A stretch of DNA of 64,000 nucleotides from Caldimonas brevitalea (GCF_001017435.1 NZ_CP011371.1:248001-312000); one strand, 5' to 3'; positions 1 through 9,709 are shown, numbered from the stretch's first letter. Notes: generated by a model not told the origin, from the letters alone. Numbers and translations are program-made.

Positions 1-791
1 TCGAGGAAGTAATGGTCGAACTTGACGCCAAAAGCCTGCAGGTCGAGGTCTTGTTCGTGGCGCAGGTAGGCGACCGCGAACTGGCGGATGCCGTCGAGGT
101 CTTCCGGGTCGCCCGACGCGGTGAACTCGCGGTCGTCGGCCTTGACGGTCTTGCCGGCGGCGAAGTCGGCCGCGATGTCGGCGATGTATTCGCCGTTGTA
201 GGCCGCTTCGGGCCACTGCGGATCGCCCGGCTTCAAGCCCTTCAGGCGCAGCTGCGTGGAATTCGCCAGCGTGCCGATCTGCACGCCGGCATCGTTGTAA
301 TAGAACTCGCGCGTGACCTCATAGCCCTGCGTCTCGAACAAATGGCACAAGGCGTCGCCGAGGGCCGCCTGGCGGCCGTGCCCGACGTGCAAGGGCCCGG
401 TCGGATTGGCCGAGACGAACTCCACCATCACGCGGCGGCCCTTCGGCGCGGCGCGGCCGAAGCGGTCGCCGGCCTGCAGCACCTCAGCCACGACCTGCTG
501 CTTGGCGGCGGCCTTCAGGCGCAGGTTGATGAAGCCCGGGCCGGCGATCTCCATCGCCTCGACCCAGCGCCGGAACGCGTCGTGCCGTTGTAGCGCCGCG
601 ACCAGGGTTTGCGCCAATTCCCGCGGGTTCTTCTTCAGCGGTTTGGCGAGCTGCATCGCCGAGGTGCAGGCCAGGTCGCCGTGGGCTGCCTGCTTGGGCA
701 GCTCGAAAGCGGCGACTGGCGTTTGTTCGGGCGCCAGGGCGGCCAGTTCGGCGGCCAGGGCCTCGAGAAGTTCGTGTTTGGCGCGGATCAT
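1..791 (-). CDS. argS: arginyl-tRNA synthetase, N-terminal part (3' end outside window)
   Basis: Charges tRNA-Arg with arginine in the cytoplasm. The reverse strand from an ATG at 791 reads an open frame beginning [20 protein letters not shown]. An N-terminal additional domain typical of ArgS is followed near residue 132 by [14 protein letters not shown], the class I HIGH signature in its HVGH form. The frame is still open at base 1, so only about 263 codons are present and the KMSKS and anticodon-binding regions lie outside. It is divergent from the protein kinase gene that begins about 100 bases away. Confidence 0.95.
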   Translation of the reverse strand, partial: MIRAKHELLEALAAELAALAPEQTPVAAFELPKQAAHGDLACTSAMQLAKPLKKNPRELAQTLVAALQRHDAFRRWVEAMEIAGPGFINLRLKAAAKQQVVAEVLQAGDRFGRAAPKGRRVMVEFVSANPTGPLHVGHGRQAALGDALCHLFETQGYEVTREFYYNDAGVQIGTLANSTQLRLKGLKPGDPQWPEAAYNGEYIADIAADFAAGKTVKADDREFTASGDPEDLDGIRQFAVAYLRHEQDLDLQAFGVKFDHYFL

Positions 792-923
792 CCCGCGATT
801 CTACTTTTCGGCTCCATGGCGCCGCCTGCCAACCACGGCCCGGCACTGTCACCGGGGGCAGCCCGCTTGCGGCGGGGGCGCGGCAATGAAATGATGGTTG
901 CCGGAACCCCGTCTCGCGTTTGC

Positions 924-2267
924 ATGCCCGAAGTCTCTGCCGCCTCTCCTGAGTCCCTGCCGACCCGCATCGGCGAATACCGTGTCTTGCGCAAGCTCGG
1001 CGAGGGAGCAACCAGCGAGGTCTTTTTGTGCCGCGATGAGTTCCACGACCGTGACGTCGCGGTCAAACGGGTGCGCGAGAGCGCGGTGCGCGACCCGGTG
1101 GACGGACGCTACTACTCACGCTTCTTCGCCGCCGAGGCGGCCTTGGTGGGGCGGCTGCAACACCCGCACGTGGTGCAGATCTTCGACGCCGTGGACGGGC
1201 CTGCGGAGCAGTACCTGGTCATGGAGCATGTGCCCGGCTCCACCTTGCGCCGCTATTGCCGCGCCGACCAGCTGCTGCCGCTCGAGTTGATCGTCGAAAT
1301 CGGCTTCAAGTGTGCGATGGCGCTCGGCTATGTGTTCCGCCAGGGCCTGATCCACCGCGACATCAAGCCGGCCAACCTGCTGGCGGTCGAGTCGGGCGGG
1401 CACTTGACCGATGTGAAGGTGAGCGACTTCGGCAGCGCGCTCAACCTGGGCGCCGACATCACGCAGGTGCACCGCGTGGGCTCGCTGACCTACATGTCGC
1501 CCGAACAACTCGACGGCGCCGCGCTCAATGCGCAATCGGACATGTACGCCCTCGGCGCCGTGCTCTACCACCTTGTCACCGGGCACCCGCCGGTCGAGGG
1601 CGAGTCGCAGGCGGCGATGATCCAGGGCATCCTGTACGGCAGCGTGGTGCCGCCCAGCCAGCGGCGCCAGGGCGTCGAGCCGGCGGTCGACGAGGTCATC
1701 CTGCGCACCTTGCAGAAGCAGCCGGCCGACCGCTACGACAGCTGGGACAGCTTCGCCAATGCGCTGGCGGCGCTGATCACCAACCGCCAGGTGCCGCGCG
1801 GCAACCTGCAGGCGGTGCTCGACTCCGAGCGCTTCAACCTGCTGCGCGGGCTCGATTTCTTCAGCCGTTTCGACGACGTCGAGCTGTGGGAGGTGGTGCA
1901 CCAGGCGCGCTGGCAGCGGTTTCCCATCGGGCACAAACTGATGCGCCGCGGCGAGAAGGGCCGCGACTTCCACATCATTGCGCAGGGCGAGGTGGCCGTG
2001 CGGCGCGACGGGCAGACGTTCGAGACGCTCGACGCCGGCGCGCTGGTGGGCGAAATGGCGTACCTGGCCCCCAGCCGCGAACTGCGCACCCGCACCGCCG
2101 ATGTCGAGGCCACCGATCCGCTGACCACCGTCTCGTTCACACCCGAGACCCTGGGCCAACTGAGCCTGGCCTGCCGCCAGCGTTTCAGCGAGGCCTTTAT
2201 TTCGGTGCTGGTGCGCCGGCTGCACGCGGCGCACGAGGCCTTGTCCCATCCCCAACGTATCCTGTGA
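924..2267 (+). CDS. serine/threonine protein kinase fused to a cyclic-nucleotide-binding-like domain
   Basis: Predicted cytoplasmic Hanks-type kinase of about 447 residues. Seen: glycine-rich loop LGEGATSEVFLCRD, VAVKRV with the ATP-binding lysine, catalytic loop HRDIKPANLL (Asp near residue 146), SDFGSA in the DFG position and YMSPEQ in the APE region. After the kinase fold, from about residue 310, comes a Crp-like beta-roll (FFSRFDDVELWEVV, then LMRRGEKGRDFHIIAQGEVAV and GALVGEMAYL). This could let a nucleotide or another protein gate the kinase; that is inference. No transmembrane segment or PASTA repeat is visible. ATG at 891 is an alternative start adding 11 residues. Confidence 0.88.
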   Translation: MPEVSAASPESLPTRIGEYRVLRKLGEGATSEVFLCRDEFHDRDVAVKRVRESAVRDPVDGRYYSRFFAAEAALVGRLQHPHVVQIFDAVDGPAEQYLVMEHVPGSTLRRYCRADQLLPLELIVEIGFKCAMALGYVFRQGLIHRDIKPANLLAVESGGHLTDVKVSDFGSALNLGADITQVHRVGSLTYMSPEQLDGAALNAQSDMYALGAVLYHLVTGHPPVEGESQAAMIQGILYGSVVPPSQRRQGVEPAVDEVILRTLQKQPADRYDSWDSFANALAALITNRQVPRGNLQAVLDSERFNLLRGLDFFSRFDDVELWEVVHQARWQRFPIGHKLMRRGEKGRDFHIIAQGEVAVRRDGQTFETLDAGALVGEMAYLAPSRELRTRTADVEATDPLTTVSFTPETLGQLSLACRQRFSEAFISVLVRRLHAAHEALSHPQRIL

Positions 2268-2394
2268 TGCCTGCCTTGCGCGCTGAACTGGCCGGTTGGG
2301 ATTCATTCTTGCTTGCTAAAGGTGCTCGACACCGCCCGGCCGCGCCGCCGCCGCCGCTGTTCAGCCGACGACAACACCTTTGCTTACGCAATTG

Positions 2395-4245
2395 ATGAGC
2401 CAGCCCCTGTTCCCCACCCTGCCCACCGCGCCCTCCGCCGCCGAGCCGGGTGCACTGGCGCGCGGCGCCGGGCAGGAGTTTTTCTGGTCGGTGTTCGATG
2501 CAGCCCCGGTGGCGATGGCGACCACCCGCGAGCGGCGCTTGCTGCAGGCCAACCGGCGTTTCCTCGAGATGTTCGGTTGGAGCCGCGACGAGTTGATCGC
2601 CTTGCCCGAATGGCCGATGGTCGGCCGCCCCAAGGACGACGACGAGACCTGCACAGTGGGCCAGAGCCTGGCCGAGCGGCGCCCGGTCGAGCTCGAACGG
2701 GAACTGCGCCGCCGCGACGGCTCGGCCTTCTGGGCGCGGGTGCGTGCGGTGCCGGTCGAAGGCGCCGGCTCGCAGCGGGGCGTGGTGGTCTGGGTGGTGG
2801 AAGACCTGAGCGAGCAGTGGCGCGGCCTGCAGCGGCTGCAGCAGCGCCAGCGCGAACTCGAAGCCCGCGTGCAGGAGCGCAGCGAAGCGCTCGGGCTCGC
2901 GAATGCGCAACTGCGCCAGGAGATCGAAGACCGCCAGGTGGCCGAGGAGCAGTTGCGGCATCTGGCCGAACACGATCGGCTGACGGGCCTGCCGAACCGG
3001 CGCGTGTTCGAGGTGCGGCTGCAGCAGGCGCTGCGCGATGCCGAAGCGCAAGACGGCACGGTCGCACTGCTGTACATGGACCTCGACCGCTTCAAGACCA
3101 TCAACGACTCGCTCGGCCATGTGATCGGCGACCGTCTGCTGCGCCGCATCGCCGAGCGGGCCCGGCGCAGCCTGCGCAGCGGCGACACGATGACCCGCCT
3201 GGGAGGCGATGAATTCGTGATGCTGCTGCCGTCACTGAGGGGTGCCGGAGACGCAGCCCTGGTGGCCTCGCAGCTGATCGAGGAGGTGTCGCGCCCCTAT
3301 CTGCTCGAAGGGCTGGAGTTGCGTGTCACCCCGGCGGTGGGCATCAGCCTGTTCCCCGACCACGGCCGCGACGGGGAAGCGTTGATCGCCCAGGCCAGCG
3401 CGGCGATGTACCAGGCCAAGTCCAAGGGGCTGCGCAACTACCTGTTCTATGCCGGCGAGAGCGACGCACCGTCGTCGCAGCGATTGCTGCTCGAGAACGA
3501 CCTGCACCGCGCCATCGAGCGGGGCGAGTTCGTGCTCGATTACCAGCCGCGCTATGAGCTGGGCAGCGGCCGCCTGTGTGCCTGCGAAGCCTTGCTACGC
3601 TGGCAGCATCCTGCGCGCGGGCGTGTCAGTCCGGCCGAATTCATCCCGCTGGCAGAAGAAACCGGGCTGGTGGTGGCGATCGGGGAGTGGGTGCTGCGCG
3701 AGTGCTGCCGCCAGATCGCACGGTGGGCCGCCCGGGGCCTGCGGCTGTGCCCGGTGTCGGTGAACTTGTCGGCCCGCCAGTTCCACCGCGTCGAGCTGCT
3801 GGGCACCCTCAGAAGCGCCCTCGACGAAACCGGCATCGACCCCCGCTTGCTCGAGGTCGAGATCACCGAGACGACGCTGATGCACAACACCGACGAGACG
3901 CTGGCCATCCTGGAGCAGCTCCACCGCCTCGGCATCAAGGTGTCGGTCGACGATTTCGGCACCGGTTATTCGAGCCTGGCGTATCTGAAGCGGTTTCCGG
4001 TCGACCTGCTGAAGATCGACCGTTCGTTCGTGAACGACGTTGTCCATGATGCCGACGACGCTGTCATCGTCAGCGCCATCATCGGCCTGGCCCGCAGCCT
4101 GCAGTTGCGCGTGGTGGCCGAAGGCGTCGAGACCTCCGAGCAGGTCGAGTTTCTCAAGCGCCGAGGCTGCGACGAAGTGCAGGGCTTTTGGTTCAGCCGG
4201 CCCCTGCCGCCGGCGGAGCTGGAGCCCCTGTTCGGCGCGCCATGA
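2395..4245 (+). CDS. PAS-GGDEF-EAL cyclic-di-GMP turnover protein
   Basis: About 616 residues. An N-terminal PAS-type domain (residues about 25-135) is followed by a coiled coil rich in Gln/Arg/Glu (about 135-185). The diguanylate cyclase domain has an intact GGDEF at 270-274, with an RSGD inhibitory I-site five residues before it. The phosphodiesterase domain has an intact EAL at 398-400 and DDFGTGYSSL and KIDRSFV further on. Both catalytic signatures look competent, so the protein may switch between making and degrading c-di-GMP. No membrane segment is seen. ATG at 2395 is preferred over an upstream TTG at 2380. Confidence 0.92.
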   Translation: MSQPLFPTLPTAPSAAEPGALARGAGQEFFWSVFDAAPVAMATTRERRLLQANRRFLEMFGWSRDELIALPEWPMVGRPKDDDETCTVGQSLAERRPVELERELRRRDGSAFWARVRAVPVEGAGSQRGVVVWVVEDLSEQWRGLQRLQQRQRELEARVQERSEALGLANAQLRQEIEDRQVAEEQLRHLAEHDRLTGLPNRRVFEVRLQQALRDAEAQDGTVALLYMDLDRFKTINDSLGHVIGDRLLRRIAERARRSLRSGDTMTRLGGDEFVMLLPSLRGAGDAALVASQLIEEVSRPYLLEGLELRVTPAVGISLFPDHGRDGEALIAQASAAMYQAKSKGLRNYLFYAGESDAPSSQRLLLENDLHRAIERGEFVLDYQPRYELGSGRLCACEALLRWQHPARGRVSPAEFIPLAEETGLVVAIGEWVLRECCRQIARWAARGLRLCPVSVNLSARQFHRVELLGTLRSALDETGIDPRLLEVEITETTLMHNTDETLAILEQLHRLGIKVSVDDFGTGYSSLAYLKRFPVDLLKIDRSFVNDVVHDADDAVIVSAIIGLARSLQLRVVAEGVETSEQVEFLKRRGCDEVQGFWFSRPLPPAELEPLFGAP

Positions 4246-4266
4246 CAGGCCCGTGCGGGTGGGCGG

Positions 4267-4845
4267 TCAGGGGCTGAGCGGCTTGAGGCCTTTGCAGTCG
4301 CTGCCCAGCCAGCGCCCGCTTTGCTCCATCTTCATCGACACCGGCTCGCCGTTGATCGTGCCCTGCATCGCCATCGACGTCTTGTAGCCTTCGGCGGTCA
4401 AGTCCCAGCCGCGGCCGTCGCCCTTGATGGCGCCTTGGTCGCCGGTGCAGGTGAAACTGAAGCGGGCCTCGGTGCCCGACACCGGGTCGACCTTGTGGTC
4501 GCACTTCATGCTCGGGTCGGGCGGCTGCGACAGCGGGTCGCGCTCGGCCATCTGCGGCGACAGGCAGTAGCGCATCGTGCCGGGCTTCTGGCTCAAGCCG
4601 AGCCCGCGTTCGCGCATGGTCTGCTCGACCTGTTTGCGCTGCGCCGGTGTCATCGTCGCCAGTGCCGCTTCCATTTCCTTGTTCGACGGCATCTGCTGGC
4701 CACTGACCTGCCCGCTCTGGTGGGTCTGGCGTACTTCCCACAGCCCGGGCTTGCGCTTGACCAGCGTGCTCTGCGCCTGGGCCGAGGGCAGCGCCAGGGC
4801 GGCGACGAGGGCACACAACAAGGCGGTCGGGGTCGCGTGTTTCAT
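4267..4845 (-). CDS. DUF3617 domain-containing secreted protein
   Basis: 192-residue protein with a cleavable signal peptide (MKHATPTALLCALVAALALP, cleavage after AQA). The mature part has the DUF3617 pattern: KPGLWEVRQT near the start, a cysteine pair (MRYCLSP and SMKCDHK), then SFTCTGD and a C-terminal GSDCKG, suggesting disulphides in the periplasm. Molecular function of the family is unknown. The start is chosen at 4845 because AGGAGA lies six bases upstream; an in-frame start 30 bases earlier has no such site. Confidence 0.85.
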   Translation of the reverse strand: MKHATPTALLCALVAALALPSAQAQSTLVKRKPGLWEVRQTHQSGQVSGQQMPSNKEMEAALATMTPAQRKQVEQTMRERGLGLSQKPGTMRYCLSPQMAERDPLSQPPDPSMKCDHKVDPVSGTEARFSFTCTGDQGAIKGDGRGWDLTAEGYKTSMAMQGTINGEPVSMKMEQSGRWLGSDCKGLKPLSP

Positions 4846-4876
4846 GGCGTCTCCTGTGTCGGTCGTGCAGTACAAA

Positions 4877-5332
4877 TCATCGCGTCCAGACGCCGCGGGC
4901 CAGCATCGTCGCCGCGAGCGGGACCAGGATCAGCAGATGCGCTTCGATCATCACCCAGCGCCGGGCGCTCCGCACTTCGGCTTCCGGCGGCAGCGCGCCG
5001 GTGGCGGCGAGCGTCTTGCGCCAGCGCGCGAACATCAGGGTGGGCCGGATCGACAGCACCCCGATCACGACAAACAGCGTCAGCTTCAGGTGCAGCAGCG
5101 GCTGGCTCCAGTACCAGCCGATGCCCTTGTAGCCCCATACCGTGCGCGCCACGCCGGTGAGCAACACCGCCATCGCGGCCACCAGGTACAGCAGGTCGAC
5201 CCGCACCAGCCGGCGCACCACCGCGGCGTTCATCCATTCACTGCGGCACAACGCCGCTTCGCTGGTCAGGAACACCACCAGTCCGAGGATGGCCGTGAAG
5301 TGCGCGTAGGCCAGCAAGGATTCAAGCACCAT
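4877..5332 (-). CDS. DUF2214 family integral membrane protein
   Basis: 151 residues with about four predicted membrane helices (LLAYAHFTAILGLVVFLTSE, VDLLYLVAAMAVLLTGVA, LLHLKLTLFVVIGVLSI, IEAHLLILVPLAATMLA). The spacing and the YAHFTA and GVARTVWGYKG motifs match DUF2214. No function is known. It lies 31 bases upstream of the DUF3617 gene on the same strand, so the two may be cotranscribed. Confidence 0.82.
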   Translation of the reverse strand: MVLESLLAYAHFTAILGLVVFLTSEAALCRSEWMNAAVVRRLVRVDLLYLVAAMAVLLTGVARTVWGYKGIGWYWSQPLLHLKLTLFVVIGVLSIRPTLMFARWRKTLAATGALPPEAEVRSARRWVMIEAHLLILVPLAATMLARGVWTR

Positions 5333-5378
5333 GTTGTTGTCGCCTTTCGTGTTGTGGGTTGTGGGGCAGCTCTGCAGT

Positions 5379-6302
5379 TCACCCCGGCAGCGTGGCGACG
5401 CTGCGCCAATAGTCGGCGTCTCCGTAGGTGTGCTTCAGGAAATCGATCCACAGCCGCACCCGCAACGGCAGATGCTTGCGCTGCGGGAACACGGCATAGA
5501 TGCCGTTGGGCGGCGCGGCGTAGTCGTCCAGCACCGTGACCAATCGCCCGGCGGCAAGTTCCGCCTCGACCTCCCAGGTGGAGCGCCAGGCAATGCCCAG
5601 GCCCGCCAGACACCAGTCGTGCAGCACCTGGCCGTCCGAGCAATCGAGCTTCCCGGGCGGGCGCTGATGCGCCAGCTGGCCATCGATCGAAAACGCCCAG
5701 CCGCGGGTCTGGCTGGCGTCGGAGCTGAGCGTCAGGCATTCATGCTGGGCCAGGTCGGTGGGGTGTTGCGGCACACCGCGGCGCTTCAGATAAGCAGGCG
5801 CGGCAACACACAGCCGCCGGTTGTCGGCCAACCGCAGGCTGACCAGGCTGGAATCGCTCAGGTCGCCCACCCGCACGGCACAGTCGAAACCTTCGTTGAC
5901 GATGTCGACCACCCGGTCGCTCAGGTTGAGCGACAGCGACACATCGGGGTGAAGCGACAAGAAGCGTGGCACCAGCGGCGCCACATGGCGGCGGCCGAAA
6001 CCGGCAGGCGCGGTCACGCGCAAGTGACCGCTCGCTTTGACGCCGCCCGCCGAAACGCTGGCCTCGGCATTCGCCAGGTCGGTCAGCAGACGCTGGCAGT
6101 CTTCGAGAAAGGCGCTGCCTTCGTGGGTCAGCGTGATGCGGCGGGTGGTGCGCACCAGCAGCTTGACGCCCAGCCGCTCCTCCAGGGCATCGATGCGCCG
6201 GCCGATCACCGCGGGCGCGACGCCTTCGGCGTTCGCGGCGGCCGTCAGGCTGCCTTTGGTGGCGACGGCGACAAAGGATTCGATTTGCTTGAGTCGGTCC
6301 AT
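5379..6302 (-). CDS. LysR-type transcriptional regulator
   Basis: 307 residues. The N-terminal winged helix-turn-helix (MDRLKQIESFVAVATKGSLT, GRRIDALEERLGVKLLVRTT) is followed by a substrate-binding domain starting near residue 90 (GHLRVTAPAGFGRRHVAPLV). The sequence is of the CrgA/AaeR-like subgroup common in Burkholderiales. It ends 46 bases before the DUF2214 gene on the same strand. The effector and targets cannot be read from the sequence. Confidence 0.9.
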   Translation of the reverse strand: MDRLKQIESFVAVATKGSLTAAANAEGVAPAVIGRRIDALEERLGVKLLVRTTRRITLTHEGSAFLEDCQRLLTDLANAEASVSAGGVKASGHLRVTAPAGFGRRHVAPLVPRFLSLHPDVSLSLNLSDRVVDIVNEGFDCAVRVGDLSDSSLVSLRLADNRRLCVAAPAYLKRRGVPQHPTDLAQHECLTLSSDASQTRGWAFSIDGQLAHQRPPGKLDCSDGQVLHDWCLAGLGIAWRSTWEVEAELAAGRLVTVLDDYAAPPNGIYAVFPQRKHLPLRVRLWIDFLKHTYGDADYWRSVATLPG

Positions 6303-6537
6303 GCACGTTCAGCTTGCCCAGCACGCCGCGAGACTACGCGTCAAAAAGTAAAAAATCAACACCGATCTTGCGGTTTGAGGGCGAACGGGAGTGGCAATCG
6401 GGCCAAAAGAGACGGTCGACGAGGGGTTGGGAGGGGGTCACAGGCGGCCGGCTTGTGAGATTCCGCGCGTTTTGGTCAAAGAAAAAGCGCGCCGGTCGTC
6501 GGCAATCTGCGCTCAAGTTCGCAATAAAGTGGCGGCC

Positions 6538-7254
6538 ATGAAAGCGCCCCCGCTCCAGGCCGTGTTGTTCGACGCTTATGGCACGCTGTTCGACGTGTAC
6601 AGCGTCGGCCTGCTGGCGGAGCAGTTGTTTTCCGGCCGCGGCGAAGCGCTGGCGACGCTGTGGCGCGACAAGCAGATCGAGTACACCCGGCTGGTGTCGC
6701 TGGGCGACCGCGACGGGCGTCTCTACCGGCCGTTCTGGGACCTGACCCGCGACGCGTTGCGCTATGCCTGCAAGCGCCTGGCGCTGGCGCTGCCGCCCGA
6801 GCAGGAAGAGCGGCTGATGAACCAGTACCGCCATCTGAGCGCCTACCCCGAGAACCGCGAGGTGCTGCAGGCCCTGCGCGCCCTGCGGGTGCCGACCGGC
6901 ATCCTCAGCAACGGCGATCCGTCGATGCTCGAGGTGGCGGTGCGCAGCGCCGGGCTGCAGGAACTGCTGGATCACGTGATCAGCGTCGAGCCCCTGCGGT
7001 GTTTCAAGCCCGACCCGCGCGTCTACATGCTCGGCTTGCGCACCCTGCAGCAACAGCGGCCCGACCTGACGGCGCGGCAGGTGTTGTTCGTGTCGAGCAA
7101 CGGCTGGGATGCGGTCGGCGCGACCTGGTTTGGTTTCACCACCTTCTGGCTCAACCGTGCCGGCCACCCGGCCGAAGAGCTCGGGGTGCGTCCGCACCAC
7201 GAGGGCCGCAAGCTGCAGGACGTGCGGGCCCTGCTGGAAGGGGCCCGCGCATGA
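6538..7254 (+). CDS. haloacid dehalogenase, type II
   Basis: 238 residues of the HAD superfamily. Motif I VLFDAYGTLFD carries the nucleophilic aspartate; motif II is ILSNGD; motif III the lysine in CFKPDPRVY; motif IV SSNGWDAVGA. DAYGTLFD and SSNGWD are typical of L-2-haloacid dehalogenases, which hydrolyse short-chain 2-haloacids, but physiological substrates of chromosomal copies are often unknown. The ATG at 6538 starts exactly at the conserved beginning. The stop overlaps the start of the next gene (ATGA), indicating translational coupling. Confidence 0.88.
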   Translation: MKAPPLQAVLFDAYGTLFDVYSVGLLAEQLFSGRGEALATLWRDKQIEYTRLVSLGDRDGRLYRPFWDLTRDALRYACKRLALALPPEQEERLMNQYRHLSAYPENREVLQALRALRVPTGILSNGDPSMLEVAVRSAGLQELLDHVISVEPLRCFKPDPRVYMLGLRTLQQQRPDLTARQVLFVSSNGWDAVGATWFGFTTFWLNRAGHPAEELGVRPHHEGRKLQDVRALLEGARA

Positions 7255-8006
7255 CGCCGGGCGACGCGCTGCTGATCGGCGCCGGCGCCTTCGCGGCGGG
7301 CGCGGTCAATTCGGTGGCCGGCGGCGGCACCTTCTTCTCGTTCCCGGCCTTGCTGGCGGTGGGCGTGCCGCCGGTGGCCGCCAACGCCAGCAATTCGGTC
7401 TCGTTGTGGCCCGGCAGCCTGTCCGGCGCGTGGGCCTACAAGCGCGAACTGGCGCCGCTCAAGCGCTACCTGTGGCCGATGGCACTGGCCTCGCTGGCGG
7501 GCGGCGTGGTCGGCGGCTTGTTGCTGTTGCGCACACAGGACGGGCAGTTCGCCCGCATGATCCCGTGGCTGCTGGCCTTCGCGACGGTGCTGTTCGCCTT
7601 CAGCCCGCAGCTGTCGGCCTGGCTGGCGCGCCGGCGCACGCACGCTGCGCCCGCGCGCAGCGGCTGGCTGTCGCAATTGCTGGTGTCGGTGTACGGCGGG
7701 TTTTTCGGCGCCGGCATGGGCATCTTGATGATGGCCAGCCTGGCGATCGCCGGCCATGACGACGTGCAGGAGATCAACGCGATCAAGAACCTGCTGTCGG
7801 CGGTGATCTACAGCGTCACGGTGGTGACCTTCATCGTCGCCGGTGCCGTCAGCTGGCCGCACACGCTGCTGATGATCGCCACCGCCACGGTCGGCGGCTA
7901 CTGGGGCGCGACGATGGCGCGCAAGGTGCCGGCCGTCTGGCTGCGCCGTGTCGTGATCGGCGTCGCGACCGCGCTGACCCTGCATTACTTCTTCAAGTTC
8001 TATTGA
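7251..8006 (+). CDS. TSUP (TauE/SafE) family membrane exporter
   Basis: 251 residues, strongly hydrophobic with about seven or eight helices. The two family repeats are visible as GAGAFAAGAVNSVAGGGTFFSF and VYGGFFGAGMGILMM. TSUP proteins move sulfite, sulfonates or organic acids across the inner membrane. Its start codon overlaps the stop of the haloacid dehalogenase gene by four bases, so it may handle the substrate or acid product of that enzyme; this is inference from coupling only. Confidence 0.88.
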   Translation: MTPGDALLIGAGAFAAGAVNSVAGGGTFFSFPALLAVGVPPVAANASNSVSLWPGSLSGAWAYKRELAPLKRYLWPMALASLAGGVVGGLLLLRTQDGQFARMIPWLLAFATVLFAFSPQLSAWLARRRTHAAPARSGWLSQLLVSVYGGFFGAGMGILMMASLAIAGHDDVQEINAIKNLLSAVIYSVTVVTFIVAGAVSWPHTLLMIATATVGGYWGATMARKVPAVWLRRVVIGVATALTLHYFFKFY

Positions 8007-8052
8007 ACTTCGCATACGTTTTCTTTCCGAGTTGACGACCTAGGAGATCGAC

Positions 8053-9633
8053 ATGACCCTTCCCCTGCCCCAAGGCCTGCAGATCACCGGCACCATCGAG
8101 CCGGGTTTCGAACGCATCCTGACGCTGCCCGCCCTCGAACTGGTCGCCAAGCTCCACCGCCGCTTCGAGGCGCGCCGTCAGGAACTGCTGAAGGCACGGG
8201 TGGAACGCGCCAAGCGCCTCGACGCCGGCGAGCGCCCCGATTTCCTGCCCGAGACCAAGGCCATCCGTGAAGGCGACTGGACCATCGCCCCGATCCCGCC
8301 CGCACTGCACTGCCGCCGGGTGGAGATCACCGGCCCGGTCGAACGCAAGATGATCATCAATGCGTTCAACTCGGGTGCCGACAGCTACATGACCGACTTC
8401 GAGGACTCGAACACCCCGAACTGGTCCAACCAGATCCACGGCCAGATCAACCTCTACGAGGCGATCCGCCGCACCATCAAGCTCGAGCAGGGCGGCAAGA
8501 CCTACCAGCTCAACGACAAGATCGCCACGCTGCAGGTGCGCCCGCGCGGCTGGCACCTGGACGAGAAGCATGTGACGGTGGACGGCCAGCGCGTCTCCGG
8601 CGGCATCTTCGACTTCGCGCTGTTCCTGTTCCACAACGCGAAGGAGCAGATTGCCCGCGGCGCCGGCCCCTTCTTCTATCTGCCCAAGATGGAGAGCCAC
8701 CTCGAAGCGCGTTTGTGGAACGACATCTTCGTCGCGGCACAAGAAGAGGTCGGCCTGCCCCGCGGCACCATCAAGGCCACGGTGCTGATCGAGACCATCC
8801 TCGCCGCGTTCGAGATGGACGAGATCCTGTATGAGCTGCGCGAGCACAGCGCCGGCCTGAATGCCGGCCGCTGGGACTACATCTTCAGCTGCATCAAGAA
8901 GTTCAAGGTCGACAAGAACTTCTGCCTGGCCGACCGCGCCAAGGTCACGATGACCAGCCCCTTCATGCGCGCCTATGCGCTGTTGCTGCTGAAGACCTGC
9001 CACAAGCGCAATGCACCCGCCATGGGCGGCATGAGCGCGCTGATCCCGATCAAGAACGACCCCGAGAAGAACGCGATCGCGATGCAGGGCATCATCAACG
9101 ACAAGAAGCGCGACGCCACCGACGGCTACGACGGCGGCTGGGTGGCCCACCCGGGCCTGGTCGAGCCGGCGATGAAGGAATTCCTGGCGGTGCTGGGCGA
9201 CAAGCCCAACCAGATCGACAAGCAGCGCCCCGACGTCAACGTGACCGCCGCCGACCTGCTGAACTTCCAGCCCGAGACGCCGATCACCGAAGCCGGCCTG
9301 CGCATGAACATCAACGTCGGCATCCACTACCTGGGTGCCTGGCTGGCGGGCAACGGCTGCGTGCCGATCCACAACCTGATGGAAGATGCCGCCACCGCCG
9401 AGATCAGCCGCTCGCAGGTGTGGCAGTGGATCCGCTCGCCCAAGGGTGTGCTGGAGGACGGCCGCAAGGTGACCGCCGAGATGGTCAAGTCGTTCGTGAC
9501 CGAGGAACTGGCCAAGGTCAAGGCCAGCGGCGCCGCCGGCAAGTTCGACCGGGCGGCCGAGATTTTCACGGTGATGAGCACGCAGGAAGCGTTCGCGGAG
9601 TTCCTGACGCTGCCGCTCTACGAGGAAGTCTGA
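8053..9633 (+). CDS. aceB: malate synthase A
   Basis: 526 residues, the usual length of form A. Condenses glyoxylate with acetyl-CoA to malate in the glyoxylate bypass. Seen: the barrel segment NSGADSYMTDFEDSNTPNW, HVTVDGQRVSGGIFDF, PFFYLPKMESHLEARLW, TIKATVLIETILAAFEMDEI, and the C-terminal catalytic region with LMEDAATAEISRSQVWQW. A ribosome binding site (TAGGAGA) lies upstream of the ATG. Isocitrate lyase is not in the window. The gene ends in a strong intrinsic terminator. Confidence 0.97.
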   Translation: MTLPLPQGLQITGTIEPGFERILTLPALELVAKLHRRFEARRQELLKARVERAKRLDAGERPDFLPETKAIREGDWTIAPIPPALHCRRVEITGPVERKMIINAFNSGADSYMTDFEDSNTPNWSNQIHGQINLYEAIRRTIKLEQGGKTYQLNDKIATLQVRPRGWHLDEKHVTVDGQRVSGGIFDFALFLFHNAKEQIARGAGPFFYLPKMESHLEARLWNDIFVAAQEEVGLPRGTIKATVLIETILAAFEMDEILYELREHSAGLNAGRWDYIFSCIKKFKVDKNFCLADRAKVTMTSPFMRAYALLLLKTCHKRNAPAMGGMSALIPIKNDPEKNAIAMQGIINDKKRDATDGYDGGWVAHPGLVEPAMKEFLAVLGDKPNQIDKQRPDVNVTAADLLNFQPETPITEAGLRMNINVGIHYLGAWLAGNGCVPIHNLMEDAATAEISRSQVWQWIRSPKGVLEDGRKVTAEMVKSFVTEELAKVKASGAAGKFDRAAEIFTVMSTQEAFAEFLTLPLYEEV

Positions 9634-9680
9634 GCCCTCGCAGGGCTTCCCGGCGGTGCTGCGTCGCCGCCGGGTCGTTG

Positions 9681-9709
9681 AAACGGCGCCCTTGCGGCGC
9701 CGTTTTGCT
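9681..9709 (+). terminator. intrinsic terminator after aceB
   Basis: A 10-bp perfect stem (AAACGGCGCC / GGCGCCGTTT) with loop CTTGC is followed by a T-rich tail. It lies 48 bases after the malate synthase stop and insulates the toxin-antitoxin pair downstream. Confidence 0.85.

Noticed and set aside
609..923. Longer N-terminus for the Ser/Thr kinase
   Set aside because: The upstream frame overlaps the start of argS and has no kinase-family similarity; ATG at 924 (or 891) is adequate.
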